From Leptidea sinapis (taxonomy: Eukaryota; Arthropoda; Insecta; Lepidoptera; Pieridae), in assembly GCF_905404315.1 (NCBI RefSeq), contig NC_066293.1:1379001-1443000 (forward strand): a DNA stretch of 64,000 nucleotides, given 5' to 3'. Under the pieces are notes generated by a model. It saw nothing but the letters and a program-made list of their open reading frames with translations, did not search any database and was not told where the DNA came from. The translations under genes and the position numbers were made by a program. Every line of letters begins with the position of its first letter. The first letter of the stretch is position 1. This document shows positions 10,541 through 21,988 of this stretch, in pieces.

Positions 10541-11743
10541 TTACTAATAACAATGACTGAACCAATACTTTTGTTTTGTCATGACATTAAATGTCAATTT
10601 TGGTATGCATTATTAATATTGAATTGCGTAAATTAAGTTTAACTTTTTACTGTAGTACTCATATAGCCACCTACACCTACCATCCTCATAATACTACCTG
10701 AATGGATACAATGGATTTTTTTGGGCAAAAGTTTCAGAAAAAATTATTCAATGATTTGAAATTTGAAGTTCTCTAACGTCATAATATGGAAATAGGAAAT
10801 AAGGAAATGGTGTTATTATAGTATTTAGAATCACTTTTTATCTACTGTTGTTGAGGAAAATAATGTATCTACAAATTATTGTAAGTGGATCACCTGAATT
10901 GGATCTTATTTCTTATTGGAAATATATTACACGATTGTGTTTTTTTGCTTACGGAAAATAATTTAATTTAGAAAACTTGAACCGTTTATTAACTTTGACC
11001 TTTTTTCATTGTCAATAGAATATCTTTTTAAATAAAGAGTATAATATAGTATATTAAATAAAACTAAGTAGGTAAATATCACGAGAACCAGCAATTCACG
11101 CAACGACTTAAAGAGTTGCACATAATATTTGCAAATAAATAAAATAAACCTTGATTAAAACGCTGGCTGAATCGAAAGCGTTCACTGGCTGGTTGTATAA
11201 AGCCGTTCCAATGCCCGACAAGAAAATAAAAAAATAAACTCACAATCGATAATGCGCGGGAAAACAATAGCGCGAATGTTGACACTGTTTTCTAACAACG
11301 CGAAATGGCCGTCTTCGTGTTGTCTCGGCGGGTAGACTTGGCGAGTGGAGAGCAACTGAGGTTACTGCCTAGTGCCTACTGGTATTGAGTTCAAGTAACG
11401 CTAGCTATTATGTTTTTGTCGTGGTTCAGCTGTGGAATCGGGCAAATCTAAATATGGCTGGGCATACATAATGCAAACAACAGGTGAAAGCGCCGTGATT
11501 TTCACATAATGCATACAGTTCGGACAGCGACTACTAGTATATTAATTATTTGCAGGCATCAAATTATTATGTCTGAGTTTTATTGAGTAGCGTGGAATAT
11601 TATATTTAGTATCAAATGAAAAATATTATGCTTGTCATAAGAGCTATAATTTTAACAACTTTAAAAGAAATGGGTGCGTATTCAGTTGAATCTTCTAACT
11701 AGTGAAGTCGTTTACCGAAACTCATAGTTGTAGGAATTTAGTT
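10541..11743. other. 1.2 kb without a supported gene
   Basis: AT-rich with a less AT-rich patch at 11160-11480. The minus frame at 11079-11285 shows no motif. Nothing else is recognised. Confidence 0.35.
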
Positions 11744-12398
11744 AATTCAAATTCAAATATTTTTATTCAAAATAGGATTTATAATCACTTATTGAACGTC
11801 AAAATCTACCACCCATTCAAAAGAGACTGCCTCAGACCTGAGAAGAACGGGCGCAAGAAACTCAGCGGGCTTTTTTTTTATATAAAATATGGATTACAAT
11901 GTAATATCGTACAATAAACATTTATAATTAAAGAGCCTGAGGGTGTTCGCTTTAATCCCAGTCCGTGGTGTCATTAAGAAAATCGTTTATGCTATAATAA
12001 CCTTTCCCACACAAACGTTTTTTAACAATTCTTTTAAATTTCGTAACACATTTGTTTTGTACATTTTCTGGGATCATATTGTAGAAGCATATACATCGCA
12101 CAACAAAAGACTTACTAACTCGACCCAACCGAGTAGTAGGCACAACAAGTTTATGTTTGTTCCTCGTGTTAACATTATGAATGTCACAGTTTCTAGAAAA
12201 TTCCTCAATGTGCTTATGAACATACAAAACATTATCAAAAATGTATTGAGAAGCAACAGTAAAAATGTTTATTTCTTTAAATTTTTCTCTTAATGATTCT
12301 TTAGGACCTAGGTTATAAATCGCGCGAATAGCCCTCTTCTGCAGCACAAAGATAGTATTAATATCGGCCGCACTGCCCCATAACAATATATTATGATA
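11744..12398 (-). mobile_element. 3' end of a LINE (family L4) with C-terminal RT coding
   Basis: Read on the minus strand, an open frame (12386-11952, extending a few codons upstream without ATG) encodes the C-terminal segment typical of a LINE polymerase: WGSAADINTIFVLQKRAIRA and, at the end, GYYSINDFLNDTTDWD. It is followed by a 3' UTR containing 'agcccgctgagtttcttg' and a tail of repeated AATTTG units (plus strand aattcaaattcaaatat at 11744). The same 3' end recurs at 17545, 33804, 52370 and 58031. The copy is strongly 5'-truncated. Confidence 0.8.
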
Positions 12399-12615
12399 TT
12401 ATAATGAATTCGAAATACGCATTAAAATCACTCAGTGAACCCATCTATCTTTTGCCTCAACGTCCTGATAAGAACGGACGCAACAAACTCGGCAAGCTTT
12501 TTTTTTAAATGTTTCGTCACAATTTCATTTCCTACATTACAATTTATTGTTAAATAACCTGAGGGCAGTCGCTCTGTAGTATTATTAAGAAAGCCATTTA
12601 CATTCTATTTTTTTA
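12399..12615 (-). mobile_element. Diverged 3' fragment of an L4-like LINE
   Basis: It abuts the previous fragment and repeats its layout at lower similarity: 'gaacggacgcaacaaactcgg', a T run, then the reverse of the C-terminal coding end. It is either a second insertion or an older tandem copy. Confidence 0.6.
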
Positions 12616-12687
12616 TTAGTGCATATTATTTTAATCGAATGATCGAATAAATTATTGTGCAAATTTGCTTTATTTATTTTCGCTATT

Positions 12688-12820
12688 ATTTTTATTGAAT
12701 AGGAGGAAAAACGAGCGTACGGGTCACCTGGTGTTAAGTGATCACTGGCGCCCACAATCTATTGCAAACACCAGAGGAATCACAGGAGCATTGCCGGCTT
12801 TTCAGGAAGGTGTACGTGTG
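12688..12820 (-). mobile_element. 5'-truncated tail of the L3 LINE family
   Basis: It matches the L3 3' end (gagcgtacgggtcacctggtg, ccagaggaatcacaggagc) with a few substitutions. The poly(A) side is at the left, so it lies on the minus strand. Confidence 0.8.
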
Positions 12821-14261
12821 TATTTTCACATTTTGCATGCCTTTGAGCTATTTTTTTTATAAAATATACACGTCGTATCAATCAATGATGCGCTATTATA
12901 ATTATTACGAATTATAAAATAAACAAACTAAAAATCTATTCAAACCTTAGCTTTGCCTCGGTATTGACATATGCATGGCCTTTTCTACTCGCATCAAACC
13001 TAACATACGTGCTCTACTTACTTGGCCCCCTTTTCAATATATCCCCGAGCTGATCATGGAATGTACTTCGCCTAGTTAGATTTTTCCCGGCACTTTCGTC
13101 CATATTATCACTATCTGTCACTACCTCTTCTTTTACTCCACATCACTCTCTTTCGTCACTGTCTCTTAATCTGTTCCACATACACTACACAGAGCTCTCG
13201 TATCAACCCTACACGTCTTATAGTCATTTCATGTGCTACATCTTTATAATAATTTCGGATATTGTATACCTAAAGAAAGATCCTCACCTGTAGTCCTTGA
13301 TTATTTCTTTAACTTCCATAAGGGTGATTATGATGTATGGTTAGAATGAAAATATCATTGTCGTCACATATTATTTATTCAGCGACTACACTAGCACACG
13401 GTTCAGAGTTTATTGCGTGACTGCGCGTCTTAAAACAGATACATAAAATTTACATACAAAGTACAATCATGTCGATACATACGAATATGTTTTTCCATTT
13501 CGCTACACTTCTTTCGTATCTTCCATATTTAACAATCCCTTCTTTAATGCTCCTATCACTCATATACTGTAATATCTGGGACATAATATTAGTTTTGATT
13601 TTACAATTTTTATTTAAGAGAAAAGTTAAGAAAAATCAAAGAACGCCTGGGCACATACAGTTTGGCCTGCTTCTTCCCCTGCCAACGACACTCTGATAGC
13701 GGTCGCGATTACATACATACAACATGTCCTGGGATGTCGGATTACACTGGTCAACGCTCGTGTGCTTCTTTTGTAGGGTGAATAAAGTGTTGTTCCTATG
13801 AATCGATAAACTTAGAGAAATAGTGTGTTTATACTATACTTAGTTGCCTGGAAAACTGACAACCGACGACAATACAGCGGAAAACTAATATTTTTTTTTA
13901 AATACACAAACTTGTTATCAACGTATGTCAATTAGTGAAAATTAATCTATATTAGATGATAAGTGAAAACCAAAAAATATCTAGTGGGAAAAACTTAAGA
14001 TAAATATTGGTGGCAGTTGTCGAAGACAATCAAATACTATATTAGAATTTAGAAGAGTTGTTTTTTGAAATTTCATTCCTCAATGGGTTTTCCCATAGTT
14101 TTTGATTATACTGCGAAATGTAAAAATAAATGTTGTTGTTATAGATTGTGAGGGTTTACAGGTCAATTTTCTTTGTAGTACAATTACAAATAGGGCCATG
14201 ACAGAGAGATGTACAGAAGGATTGTTTTTTTTTTTTCAATATAATACTTAGGCTGTCAGTA
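12821..14261. other. 1.4 kb without a supported gene
   Basis: Bases 12945-13250 are strikingly pyrimidine-rich on the plus strand and could be an old repeat read backwards. The frame at 13469-13696 is hydrophobic but has no recognisable domain. I see no splice-supported gene. Confidence 0.35.
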
Positions 14262-14367
14262 GGTACTCTTGTGATTCCTCTGGTGTTGTAGGAGAGTTTT
14301 GGCGGTGATCTCTTAGACACATATATCAGGTGCCCTGTGCACTCGTTTGTTGTACTCGGAAAATAAA
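14262..14367 (+). mobile_element. 5'-truncated tail of the L3 LINE family (plus)
   Basis: The L3 3' end is in sense orientation (gtgattcctctggtgttg ... actcgtttgt) ending in an A-rich tail. It is moderately diverged, so older than the copy at 38951. Confidence 0.7.
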
Positions 14368-15302
14368 ATTGTCAACGCGCCTAATGAATTTTTCACCTCA
14401 AAAATGTCTATCAAAACAACATCAAGTCAATGAGTACCGACATTATCATCGGCAGCAAGAATCTTAACGCTGACTACAACTCAGATCAAAATTGAGTGTT
14501 ACATAAGAAAGTAACTATTTCTCGCCATACCCATCTGTTTCGTATATTATTAGAGTACATTATATAGATGATAATGATGCATGGTTCTTGTGTGGTTCTG
14601 CGCAGGCCACCTAATATTGTATAATATTATATTAAGTAGGCTAAATTTTCATATGATTTAAAAGATGGGCTGGAAGTTTCTTATGAATTCTTCTCCCCAT
14701 GACAAAGCCCCTTTACGAACTGATATAGCTTCATGATGTTTACCAAGTGTTGTTGCAATATGTTATGTTATTGTCACTCCCTATGGTAAGTAAATATATT
14801 TCTATTTCTAAATTAAGTGCGTGTCAAACACCTTTGTCCTACTAGATGGGTAGTTAATAAATTTGATAACAAGCATAATTATAATAAAAAAAAATATTGC
14901 TCATGTCGCTAAAGAAGACATCACTAAATCTGGTGATGAAGATTTAACGAAATTGAAAGATCAATAATGCAGCCAGCACTAGTATAAAGTGGTATACACG
15001 AGGCTATCCAGTGACTTCGTATGAAAGTAATAACTTGGCGTTAGGTAGGTAGTAGTGTCCTTAGAAAATCAGAAATAAACTCACTCTTATTATAACTAAA
15101 TTATATATTTTTCCTTCTTATAAGAAAAGAGAAAAAGTTCTGGTGCAGCACGATTTATATAATGTGAGAAACCTGTAAAGGAATTGCGCAGAGGAAATTA
15201 AAAATCAAAATTTCTCTTTATTTAATATTTGCATTTGTAATTTGAGTAATTTTCATCACATTATATTTTAGTTTTGTTCAACATTACACTTTATGTTATT
15301 AC
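14368..15302. other. 0.9 kb without a supported gene
   Basis: AT-rich unique-looking sequence; no frame with motifs and no repeat that I recognise. Confidence 0.35.
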
Positions 15303-15493
15303 CAGGTGACCCGGCAAATGTTGTTTTGTGTTCGGCTGTTTTTTCTCCGAGTTAATTTACAAATCCGACTATCACGAAAACGTCTTTTCATTATTTGGGT
15401 TACTATATAGCATATATTATATGACACTCACAAAAATTTGGCTTTCTATTGGTAACAGAATTTTCAAAATCAGTTCAGTAGATCCAGAGATAA

Positions 15494-15605
15494 ATGCCGG
15501 CAACGCTTCTGTGATTCCTCTGGTGTTGCAAGAGAATGTTGGCGGTGGAGATCACTTAACACCGTGACCCGTTCGCTCGTTTGTGCTCCTTTTACATAAA
15601 AAAAA
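15494..15605 (+). mobile_element. Truncated L3 LINE tail nested in a Helitron relic
   Basis: 'gtgattcctctggtgttgc' and the following bases match the sense strand of the L3 3' end, closing with an A-rich tail at 15597-15605. Confidence 0.75.
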
Positions 15606-15919
15606 TAAAGATTAGCCTCTAGAAAATTGTGATAATGATTTTAAATTAAAGAAAGTATTTTATTTTTACGTAAATTTTTCAATGTTATATTATTCTGCAA
15701 TTCGGGACGGTCCAGCCGTTTTCCAAATATAAGTGTTTGTGTGTTAAGAATAAACATAATATTGTATAATTTATGTAAATTTGAACTAAGTATTTTTACG
15801 ATGATCTCACTAATAGGTATTATAAACGCTATAGTTTGTAAGGATTGATAGGTACGGATGTACATGATGATGGGTAGCTACTGCAATATGCTCCTATAAA
15901 CTGTGTATACGACTTATTT

Positions 15920-16050
15920 TAGTCAGCATAAACATGTAGAATTTTAGAAACGCGTGAGCAAGCCACGTAGAGCTGGCCGTAGGTAAAACATGACAAGCCC
16001 AAATGCCTGCTTCTTTTAAGGTTTGACCCTGCGATTTGTTGATAGTTCAT
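15920..16050 (-). pseudogene. Helitron Pif1-type helicase C-terminal fragment
   Basis: On the minus strand bases 16046-16020 read TINKSQGQT, a late motif of the Pif1/Helitron helicase. Bases 15985-15945 read GQLYVACSRVS, the last conserved motif. The two lie in different frames and a stop precedes the first, so the gene is broken. Only the final part of a helicase of well over 1000 residues survives. The Rep nuclease portion is not visible. Confidence 0.65.
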
Positions 16051-16090
16051 TGAAAATACGACTTTTTATTGGAACTGCATGCGTTTAAAA

Positions 16091-16626
16091 TTAATAACTC
16101 CACCGCCCGCAGTCGCTAAATCGCCCCTGCGCCTGTCCCATTCGCCCACCACCGGACCGTGCCTAATTTCGCACACTTGGTTTTCGTCATCGTCATAACT
16201 ATTAAAAAATCAAGTTTAAATACCAGATGTGATAAAAGAATATATATTGCGATAAAAGTATCAATTTGTTACAACCAAATTATGTGCGTCACAAATAAAT
16301 TATCAATTTTTATTGTATTTATGGTTCACTATTTTGGCGAAAATTGCTTACACATAAAAGAGAGATATATACTGTACTTTTGCTTTATAGGATTATTTAA
16401 TTTAAGATAAACATTATCACTATATATACGAGTAACTCCAACGGTTTGTGCGGCCCACGCCAGAATGGCTCGCCGATGATGGGTCACACTATATCTTTAT
16501 AAATTATGGCTAGCCCTTAGACACAGTACTACAAGCGGGTTCAATGCGGGCGTGCCCCCTTACACTTTCTGTCCTCAGCACTGTCCGCTTACTGGGTTGC
16601 TGGCGGAAACCAGCAGCATAGTCACG
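16091..16626. other. No gene seen upstream of the 196-aa ORF
   Basis: Bases 16095-16160 and 16440-16620 are relatively GC-rich and may be untranslated sequence of the minus-strand ORF that ends at 16627. The frame at 16159-16410 has no motif. Confidence 0.35.
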
Positions 16627-17217
16627 TTAAGGCGTCGCCATAAGGATAGCAGGCGACACCTCCGAGAGGGTACGAGAAGGAGGTGAGGGACGGGCGGTAG
16701 GTACATTAACGCTTACACGTACGGGGACAGCCAACGGTGTCGAGTCGAATTTCGCTGATTCAAAACTCGCTGGCGAAGCAATGCATGTCCCACGTCGCGT
16801 GTTGATGTTATTGGCCTCTGTTGACCTATTAACAAGTGTATTGTTGCGCAACATCCCTACTTCAGCTTGCAGGTCCCTGATGGTGTTCTGAGATGCCTCT
16901 GATTTCAACACTACATCTGCCAGGCTAGCCTTGAGGTTTATGATGAACTTCAGCAACCTGGTGACGTCGACACGGTCGAAGGTGACGGGTAGTAACTTGT
17001 GCAAGTTCCTTGCCACGAAAGACGGCACGTCCTCAGGATCAGTCACTTTCAGGAGATTTATCATGTCCTGAAGACTTCTCTCTCCCCTTTCATCCCTCCT
17101 GCGGGACGGCATCTGATCTGTTTTCATCAAAACCTCGTACAGGAGCGTCTTGGCGTCGATGATCTCCTCACTCGTGAAATTTGACGCACAGATCTGGATG
17201 ATACTGATCTCGTCCAT
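16627..17217 (-). CDS. 196-aa protein of unknown function, probably element-derived
   Basis: The frame is intact from ATG 17217 to TAA 16627. Residues 1-40 contain alternating hydrophobic and acidic positions (IIQICASNFTSEEIIDAKTL). Residues about 55-85 hold the most conserved-looking part (DPEDVPSFVARNLHKLLP, VTFDRVDVTRLL). A likely coiled coil spans about 90-127 (LKASLADVVLK, IRDLQAEVGML). The tail is proline/serine-rich. I remember similar short proteins from many moth genomes, often near retrotransposon relics, which suggests a LINE ORF1-like or domesticated element protein. I do not know its function. Its GC content is well above that of its flanks. No intron or partner ORF is visible. 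Confidence 0.5.
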   Translation of the reverse strand: MDEISIIQICASNFTSEEIIDAKTLLYEVLMKTDQMPSRRRDERGERSLQDMINLLKVTDPEDVPSFVARNLHKLLPVTFDRVDVTRLLKFIINLKASLADVVLKSEASQNTIRDLQAEVGMLRNNTLVNRSTEANNINTRRGTCIASPASFESAKFDSTPLAVPVRVSVNVPTARPSPPSRTLSEVSPAILMATP

Positions 17218-17544
17218 ACTATGAATAATTGCGTGCTAAAAGTGCGTGTATAAACACAAATCGTAGCAGAATGAACTCTCAAGAAAGCTCATAACATATG
17301 GATAATAATACAATCGTTGAGGTTCAAATCTCCCGTTCTCTCGGCACAGTTTTTCATTATTATTAATACTATATGAAGTTATAAATATATATGTGGGAGT
17401 CAGTCAATATAATAGTAGATGGTGTAACAAGGGGTGAGCAGTGTCTTATGTCACGGGTGCAGCGTGTATGGTGAGCGTTTCGAACTTTATGGTTAAATCC
17501 CTTTATGGTGATCAATAAAATTAAATGTTTAAGGATTTAAGAAT
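17218..17544. other. No gene seen
   Basis: The sequence upstream of the 196-aa ORF holds only a short pol III B-box-like stretch (ggttcaaatctcccg, 17321-17335). Confidence 0.35.
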
Positions 17545-17680
17545 AAATTCAAATATTTTTATTCAAAATAGGCTTCAAAATCACTTATTGAACGTCAAAA
17601 ACTACCACCCATTCAAAAGAGACTGCCTCAGACCTGAGAAGAATGGGCGCAAGAAACTCGGCGGGCTTTTTTTTTTAATA
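17545..17680 (-). mobile_element. Truncated 3' end of LINE family L4
   Basis: The plus strand shows the AATTCAAAT-type tail at 17545, then 'cactlike' L4 3' UTR sequence including 'cttattgaacgtcaaaaac' and 'gactgcctcagacctgag', nearly identical to 11744-11880, closing in a T run at 17668-17677. Confidence 0.8.
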
Positions 17681-18009
17681 TAAAAATATAGAGTGCAGCC
17701 ACGGATTTGAGCTCACCCAAAAATAAGACTTATTTCGAGGAATATACTCAACTTTTAGTACCAACTGCGATAAAATAAGAACAAACTTATAAGAAATAAT
17801 GTATTTATTCAAAATAATCTTATTAACAAATTAAAATGTGGTCGATTCATAATCATTAATTTTTTTTCGCTTATCAATTTAAGACATTAGATAGGTTTCA
17901 ATCAGCATTTATCTTATTTTAGTGTTCCAAGTACAAATTCATTCAGTCCTTAGAGCTTGAATGAAATTCAGTACAATATTATGTCAGTTTTAAGAGGTTT
18001 GAAAAACTA
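17681..18009. other. No gene seen
   Basis: AT-rich flank between an L4 tail and the L5 LINE; nothing recognised. Confidence 0.35.
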
Positions 18010-19751
18010 TAAGTTTTTTTTATTTATTTATTTAATAGGAAGCCCACGTTGTATACAATGCATTACCTTATGGTATATTTACACGTTAATTACTAATATT
18101 ATTTAACATCGTATACCCCATTTACGGGCTAACTCGACATGCAATTAATTACTTAATTAAATTACAAGTACTTAAAAACATTATTAACATATGGCAATTT
18201 CCTCGTTTACTTACTATCTAAATTACTTTATAAATTAGTTACCTACACAAAAATATAAAAAGCTTATAACTCTAAACAAAAAAAAAAATTTATATAAACT
18301 AAATTTAAAATACAGCAACTATTATTAAAAACAAAAAAACGAATGATATTATTTAATTAAATGATTTTTAATTTTGCGCTTGAAAATCGATGCAGAGTTC
18401 CAAAACATGTCCAATTCTGCTATTTTAAATATATTGTTATAGGACATTACGATTCTGTTAATAGGGGCGGTCCTACCTAGGTTACTCTTTGTAATTATTG
18501 GCATAAAAGTAATTTTATTTTTAATAATATGTGAACGTGCATTTTGTCTTGGAACTGCTAACCTTATTCTGTTTAATAAGTTCGGGCTATCAATAGCTCC
18601 ATTTACAATTTTATGCAAAAACAGAGATCTATTGAGTTTCTACGATTGCATAGTGATATGGTTTTATAAAGTTTTAAGAGATCGTTGGTATTATTAATTT
18701 CTTTTAATATATTGTCCTTGTAGGCTAAGTGTCGTAAGATTTTTTTTTGTACTCTTTCTATTCTGTCTTTATGCACTTGATAGTTAGGATTCCATACAAC
18801 AGCAATATTCAAGTTTTAACTTCTTATCATTTAATTAAATAGCGTTAATTTTGTGGATGATCTTTTAAATTCTTTTGTACTTCTTATTATGAAACCTAAA
18901 AGTTGTAGAGCATTACTCACCAGATTATCAATATGTGGTATGAAACTCAACTTACAATCTAGAATGATCCCGAGATCATTTATTTGATTGACGGTTTCTA
19001 ATATGTTGCCATTTATACTGTAATCAAAATTAATATTTCTTATTTTTCTGCTGAAGGTGATACTGTAACATTTCAAATGATTTAATTTTAGATTATTTTC
19101 ATTGCACCAAACCGAAAGTCTATCTAAATCCTGTTGCATATTCCTTGAGTCTTCAATATTATTTATTTCACTATACATCTTGAGGTCATCTGCATAAAGA
19201 TGGAATTGACAAAACTTAAAACATTTGACTATATCATTAATGAAAATAACGTGGGGCCAAGATTGGAACCCTGCGGAACACTAGATGTCGCAATAAAAGT
19301 ATTTGACTGCCATCATCATCATCTAACATCATTCACGGTTTTTTAAAAATGAGCCCATCCATTGAATAAGATTCCCACAAATACCGTATGCCCCAAGTTT
19401 TGCCAACAAAATGCGGTGATCAACGACATCAAATGCATTTGCTAAATCTGTGTAAACACAGTCAATTTGATTTGAACTATCTATGGCAACTGATAAATCA
19501 TCGACAAACAATGCTAAATTAGATATAGTAGACCTCTTTTTAAGAAAGCCAAGCTGGTTCTGTATCATTATTGATCTTAAGTGCCAAGATAATATCGGAC
19601 AGATTAATGATTCAAATACTCTTGAAAATACTGATAATATACAAATGGGTCTATACTTAGTTATATCTTTTCTGTCACCACTCTTAAACACAGGGACTAC
19701 TCTAGCCTTTTTCCTCAGTTGACGTATGAAATTGCCAATTCGCAAAAGCAT
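18010..19751 (-). pseudogene. Decayed LINE (L5) reverse transcriptase, copy A
   Basis: Minus-strand pieces run in order. Bases 19751-19329 give the fingers/palm start (KARVVPVFKSGDRKDITKYR, QNQLGFLKKRSTISNL, CVYTDLANAFDVVDHRILL). The catalytic YADD is at 19197-19186. Bases 19178-18831 follow the thumb (WCNENNLKLNHLKC). Bases 18812-18603 and 18618-18349 hold the C-terminal region. Frames change between the pieces and the stretch between palm and YADD carries a deletion and stops, so it is dead. The endonuclease half is missing. The 3' UTR runs to about 18010, where a TTTATTTA-rich tail ends the element. Everything from 18263 rightwards is repeated at 21902. Confidence 0.85.
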
Positions 19752-19886
19752 AAATGACCTTCCTATTAAATGGCAGCAATGTATAGGTAATAACGGTAAT
19801 TATTTTGATTAAATAAATATGTAAAATTTAAAAAAATATAGAATTTCAATTTTTCTTTCGACAATTTCATACTTTAACCCCTAATA
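19750..19886 (+). mobile_element. Mariner 3' end remnant, copy A
   Basis: Codons from 19750 read INDLPIKWQQCIGNNGNYFD then TAA (19810-19812), the C-terminus of a mariner transposase. The terminal inverted repeat follows (acaatttcatactttaacccc) and abuts TA. It pairs with the left end of the mariner at 42892. Everything upstream of the last 20 codons is missing. Confidence 0.75.
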
Positions 19887-20372
19887 TTTATCCAGTAGGA
19901 GCCTTCTCTTACACTCGCGATTTGTATGTCACTTTGTTTTAGGTATGCACGTACGCATTGCACAAAATAAAGGTTAACAATCAATCTCAATTTTTTTCGA
20001 CGTCTGCACAGCTTTCACAGTCTAAATTATGCTTTTACTAGTAACTTTTACATTTGTTATTTATATTATTATTTATCTAATCTATCTAAAAATGATTTAT
20101 TTATCAAAATTATTATAAATACATATGTGAAGTATTAGACACAAGTAGGAGACATTCTTGTAGGTTCCGCAAACATATTGGTTAAATTTGAATAGATTTA
20201 AGAATTTTATACTTAGAGGCCATTCTAAAATATTGTATTTAAAATCTTCGCAAAAAATCAGTTTTTACGGTTTGAAATAAAACTGCATCGATAACCTTCT
20301 CAAACTATCAAAGTTAGTACAGGGTGGTCTGTACACAAGACACTGTGGTGTCAAAAAAAATTTTTTCAAAAA
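19887..20372. other. No gene seen between mariner relic and transposon end
   Basis: AT-rich, duplicated at 23527-24012. Nothing is recognised. Confidence 0.35.
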
Positions 20373-21900
20373 AACAACCGACTTCAAAAACACTATTCCA
20401 AAACAATAGATATAATGTGCACTAAAAAGTATAAATATGATTGCGTATTTTTATACAATCTAATTAATTAATCTAATTCTAGTTACGATTATTGTTATTT
20501 TTGGAATCGGTGTCCTTCCGCCGCGACCCGCTCTCGCCTCCTCACGACTCAAGCACATCTCACCTATAACTATGTATGTAGTAACAAGCCTATCTTGGAT
20601 GACACTGACTCCAAAAATTACAATAATCGAAACTAGAAGTAGATTAATTAATTAGATTGTATAAAAATACGCAATTATTTTTATACTTCTTATTGCATAT
20701 TATATCTCGTCGTTGCAAAGTCAAAATCTCTTATGTGACGTTTTAATTAAAATGCGGTTTTTTGCATTTTCGTATACAGAATTTCAAGAGCTATCGACTT
20801 CAAAAACTCTCTCAATGTTCATATCTAGACAATTGACTCAGCCAGAACTCTTTTTTAAAATATCCTATGTGTGAGCTTGCATTCACTTGTAAAGCAAAAT
20901 CTCTCATGTGCTTGAGATGACACATAAGAGGTTTCACTCACCATTTTTATTCAAATTGTTGCAAGTTACAGCTCCTATGTGATCTCAACGTATTCTAGAT
21001 TTCGCGCCATTTTTAGAAAGAGAGCGAAATAACAACTAACCAACGCATCGGAAGTGAGACGGAACGAAAACAAATACATCACGCCACTGCTAGTTCAAGG
21101 CCACCTTCATTGCAGTTTTTACTGTCGCGTGGAAACATCTTCCGTTATTTCTTTCTTTTGTTTTAAGTGTTACACAACTGGTGGATAGATAATTTAAACT
21201 TTTTTGAGCAAACCTGTGCTTGTTGAATGTTTCTAAAATGAATAGCTTTAAAAGTACTGGCCGGGGACAACGTATATTGAATTTAGTGTTGAAACCTGAG
21301 ACTACCGATAAAGAAAACATATAACAATCTAAGGACCCAACTTTTTTGCCGCCCGATGAGTCACTTATTATGCCTGAAGATCTTGGAATTGAAGCTGAAC
21401 CTACGAGGTCTGATTAGTACATTGTTGACAACAAAGACAATAATAATTACGTGGTGTTATCTACTCAGACGTCGCCCTCTCTTTTACGGTCAACAGCAGA
21501 TTTAATCAGTACCGACATTGAAGAATAGCTCACTATAATATCTAATCAACCTGTCAACTATCGTAATGAGGTAAGCAGAACCTGAACCCTATTTATCTAT
21601 TGATAAACGTAATAGTCCCCCCCTATTACTGGGCCTCTGTCCTTAGGTATCTTAAAGGGCTGTATATTAATTTAGAACCGAAATAGTTTTTGTATAGTTA
21701 GGTATTCTCATAATCAAGAGGTAAGCCACTATTTAAAACGTTAACCTACGATTTTATCCATTAAATAAAGTGTTCTTTACTGGGCAAAGTCTCTGTAGAA
21801 AAAAAACACAGCGCCGCGCGCAAAGATAAATAAAGTAAACCAGCAAGCCAAATTACAACTTACTCAGCCTCCGCTTCCAGACAAAAATACGATATTAGAT
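20373..21900 (+). mobile_element. Left portion of DDE transposon, copy A (truncated by duplication)
   Basis: It is identical to the left 1.5 kb of the complete transposon at 24013-27892: left inverted repeat, subterminal repeats, nested hairpin element, first coding segment at 21238. It stops at the duplication junction and has no right end, so it could not move on its own. Confidence 0.85.
20408..20707. mobile_element. 300-bp hairpin MITE inside transposon TIR, copy A
   Basis: Two arms of about 105 nt are near-perfect inverted copies (tgcgtatttttatacaatct on the left has its complement on the right). The central loop contains the GC-rich 'ccgccgcgacccgctctc'. It is duplicated at 24048-24347. 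Confidence 0.8.
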
Positions 21901-21988
21901 ACTTATAACTCTAAACAAAAAAAAAAAATTTATATAAACTAAATTTAAAATACAGCAACTATTATTAAAAACAAAAAAACGAATGATA

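Larger units (their letters stand above)
15303..16090 (-). mobile_element. Decayed Helitron remnant with nested LINE tail
   Basis: The left part (15303-15335) has 'ggtgacccggcaaatgttg', the reverse of a Helitron-type 3' end found in moths. Bases 15920-16050 on the minus strand encode pieces of a Helitron helicase. A truncated L3 tail is inserted between them at 15494-15605. The whole is heavily decayed and the outer boundaries are approximate. Confidence 0.45.
18263..21900 (+). repeat. Direct tandem duplication, copy A (3638 bp)
   Basis: The unit starts at 'cttataactctaaac' and ends at 'gatattagat'. It contains most of the L5 LINE relic, a mariner 3' end, the left inverted repeat of the DNA transposon with its nested hairpin element, and the first part of that transposon's gene. 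Compared line by line with copy B, the only differences I noticed are one extra A in the homopolymer near 18278 versus 21917, and A20307 versus G23947. Confidence 0.95.

Noticed and set aside
11943..12293. 116-codon plus-strand frame
   Set aside because: Antisense to the L4 LINE C-terminal coding at 12386-11952.
13469..13696. 75-codon hydrophobic plus-strand frame
   Set aside because: Membrane-like composition is expected of T-rich DNA; no homologous motif or splice context.
21090..21320. 76-codon minus-strand frame, repeated at 24730-24960
   Set aside because: Repetition comes from the tandem duplication; it is antisense to the first coding segment of the transposase.
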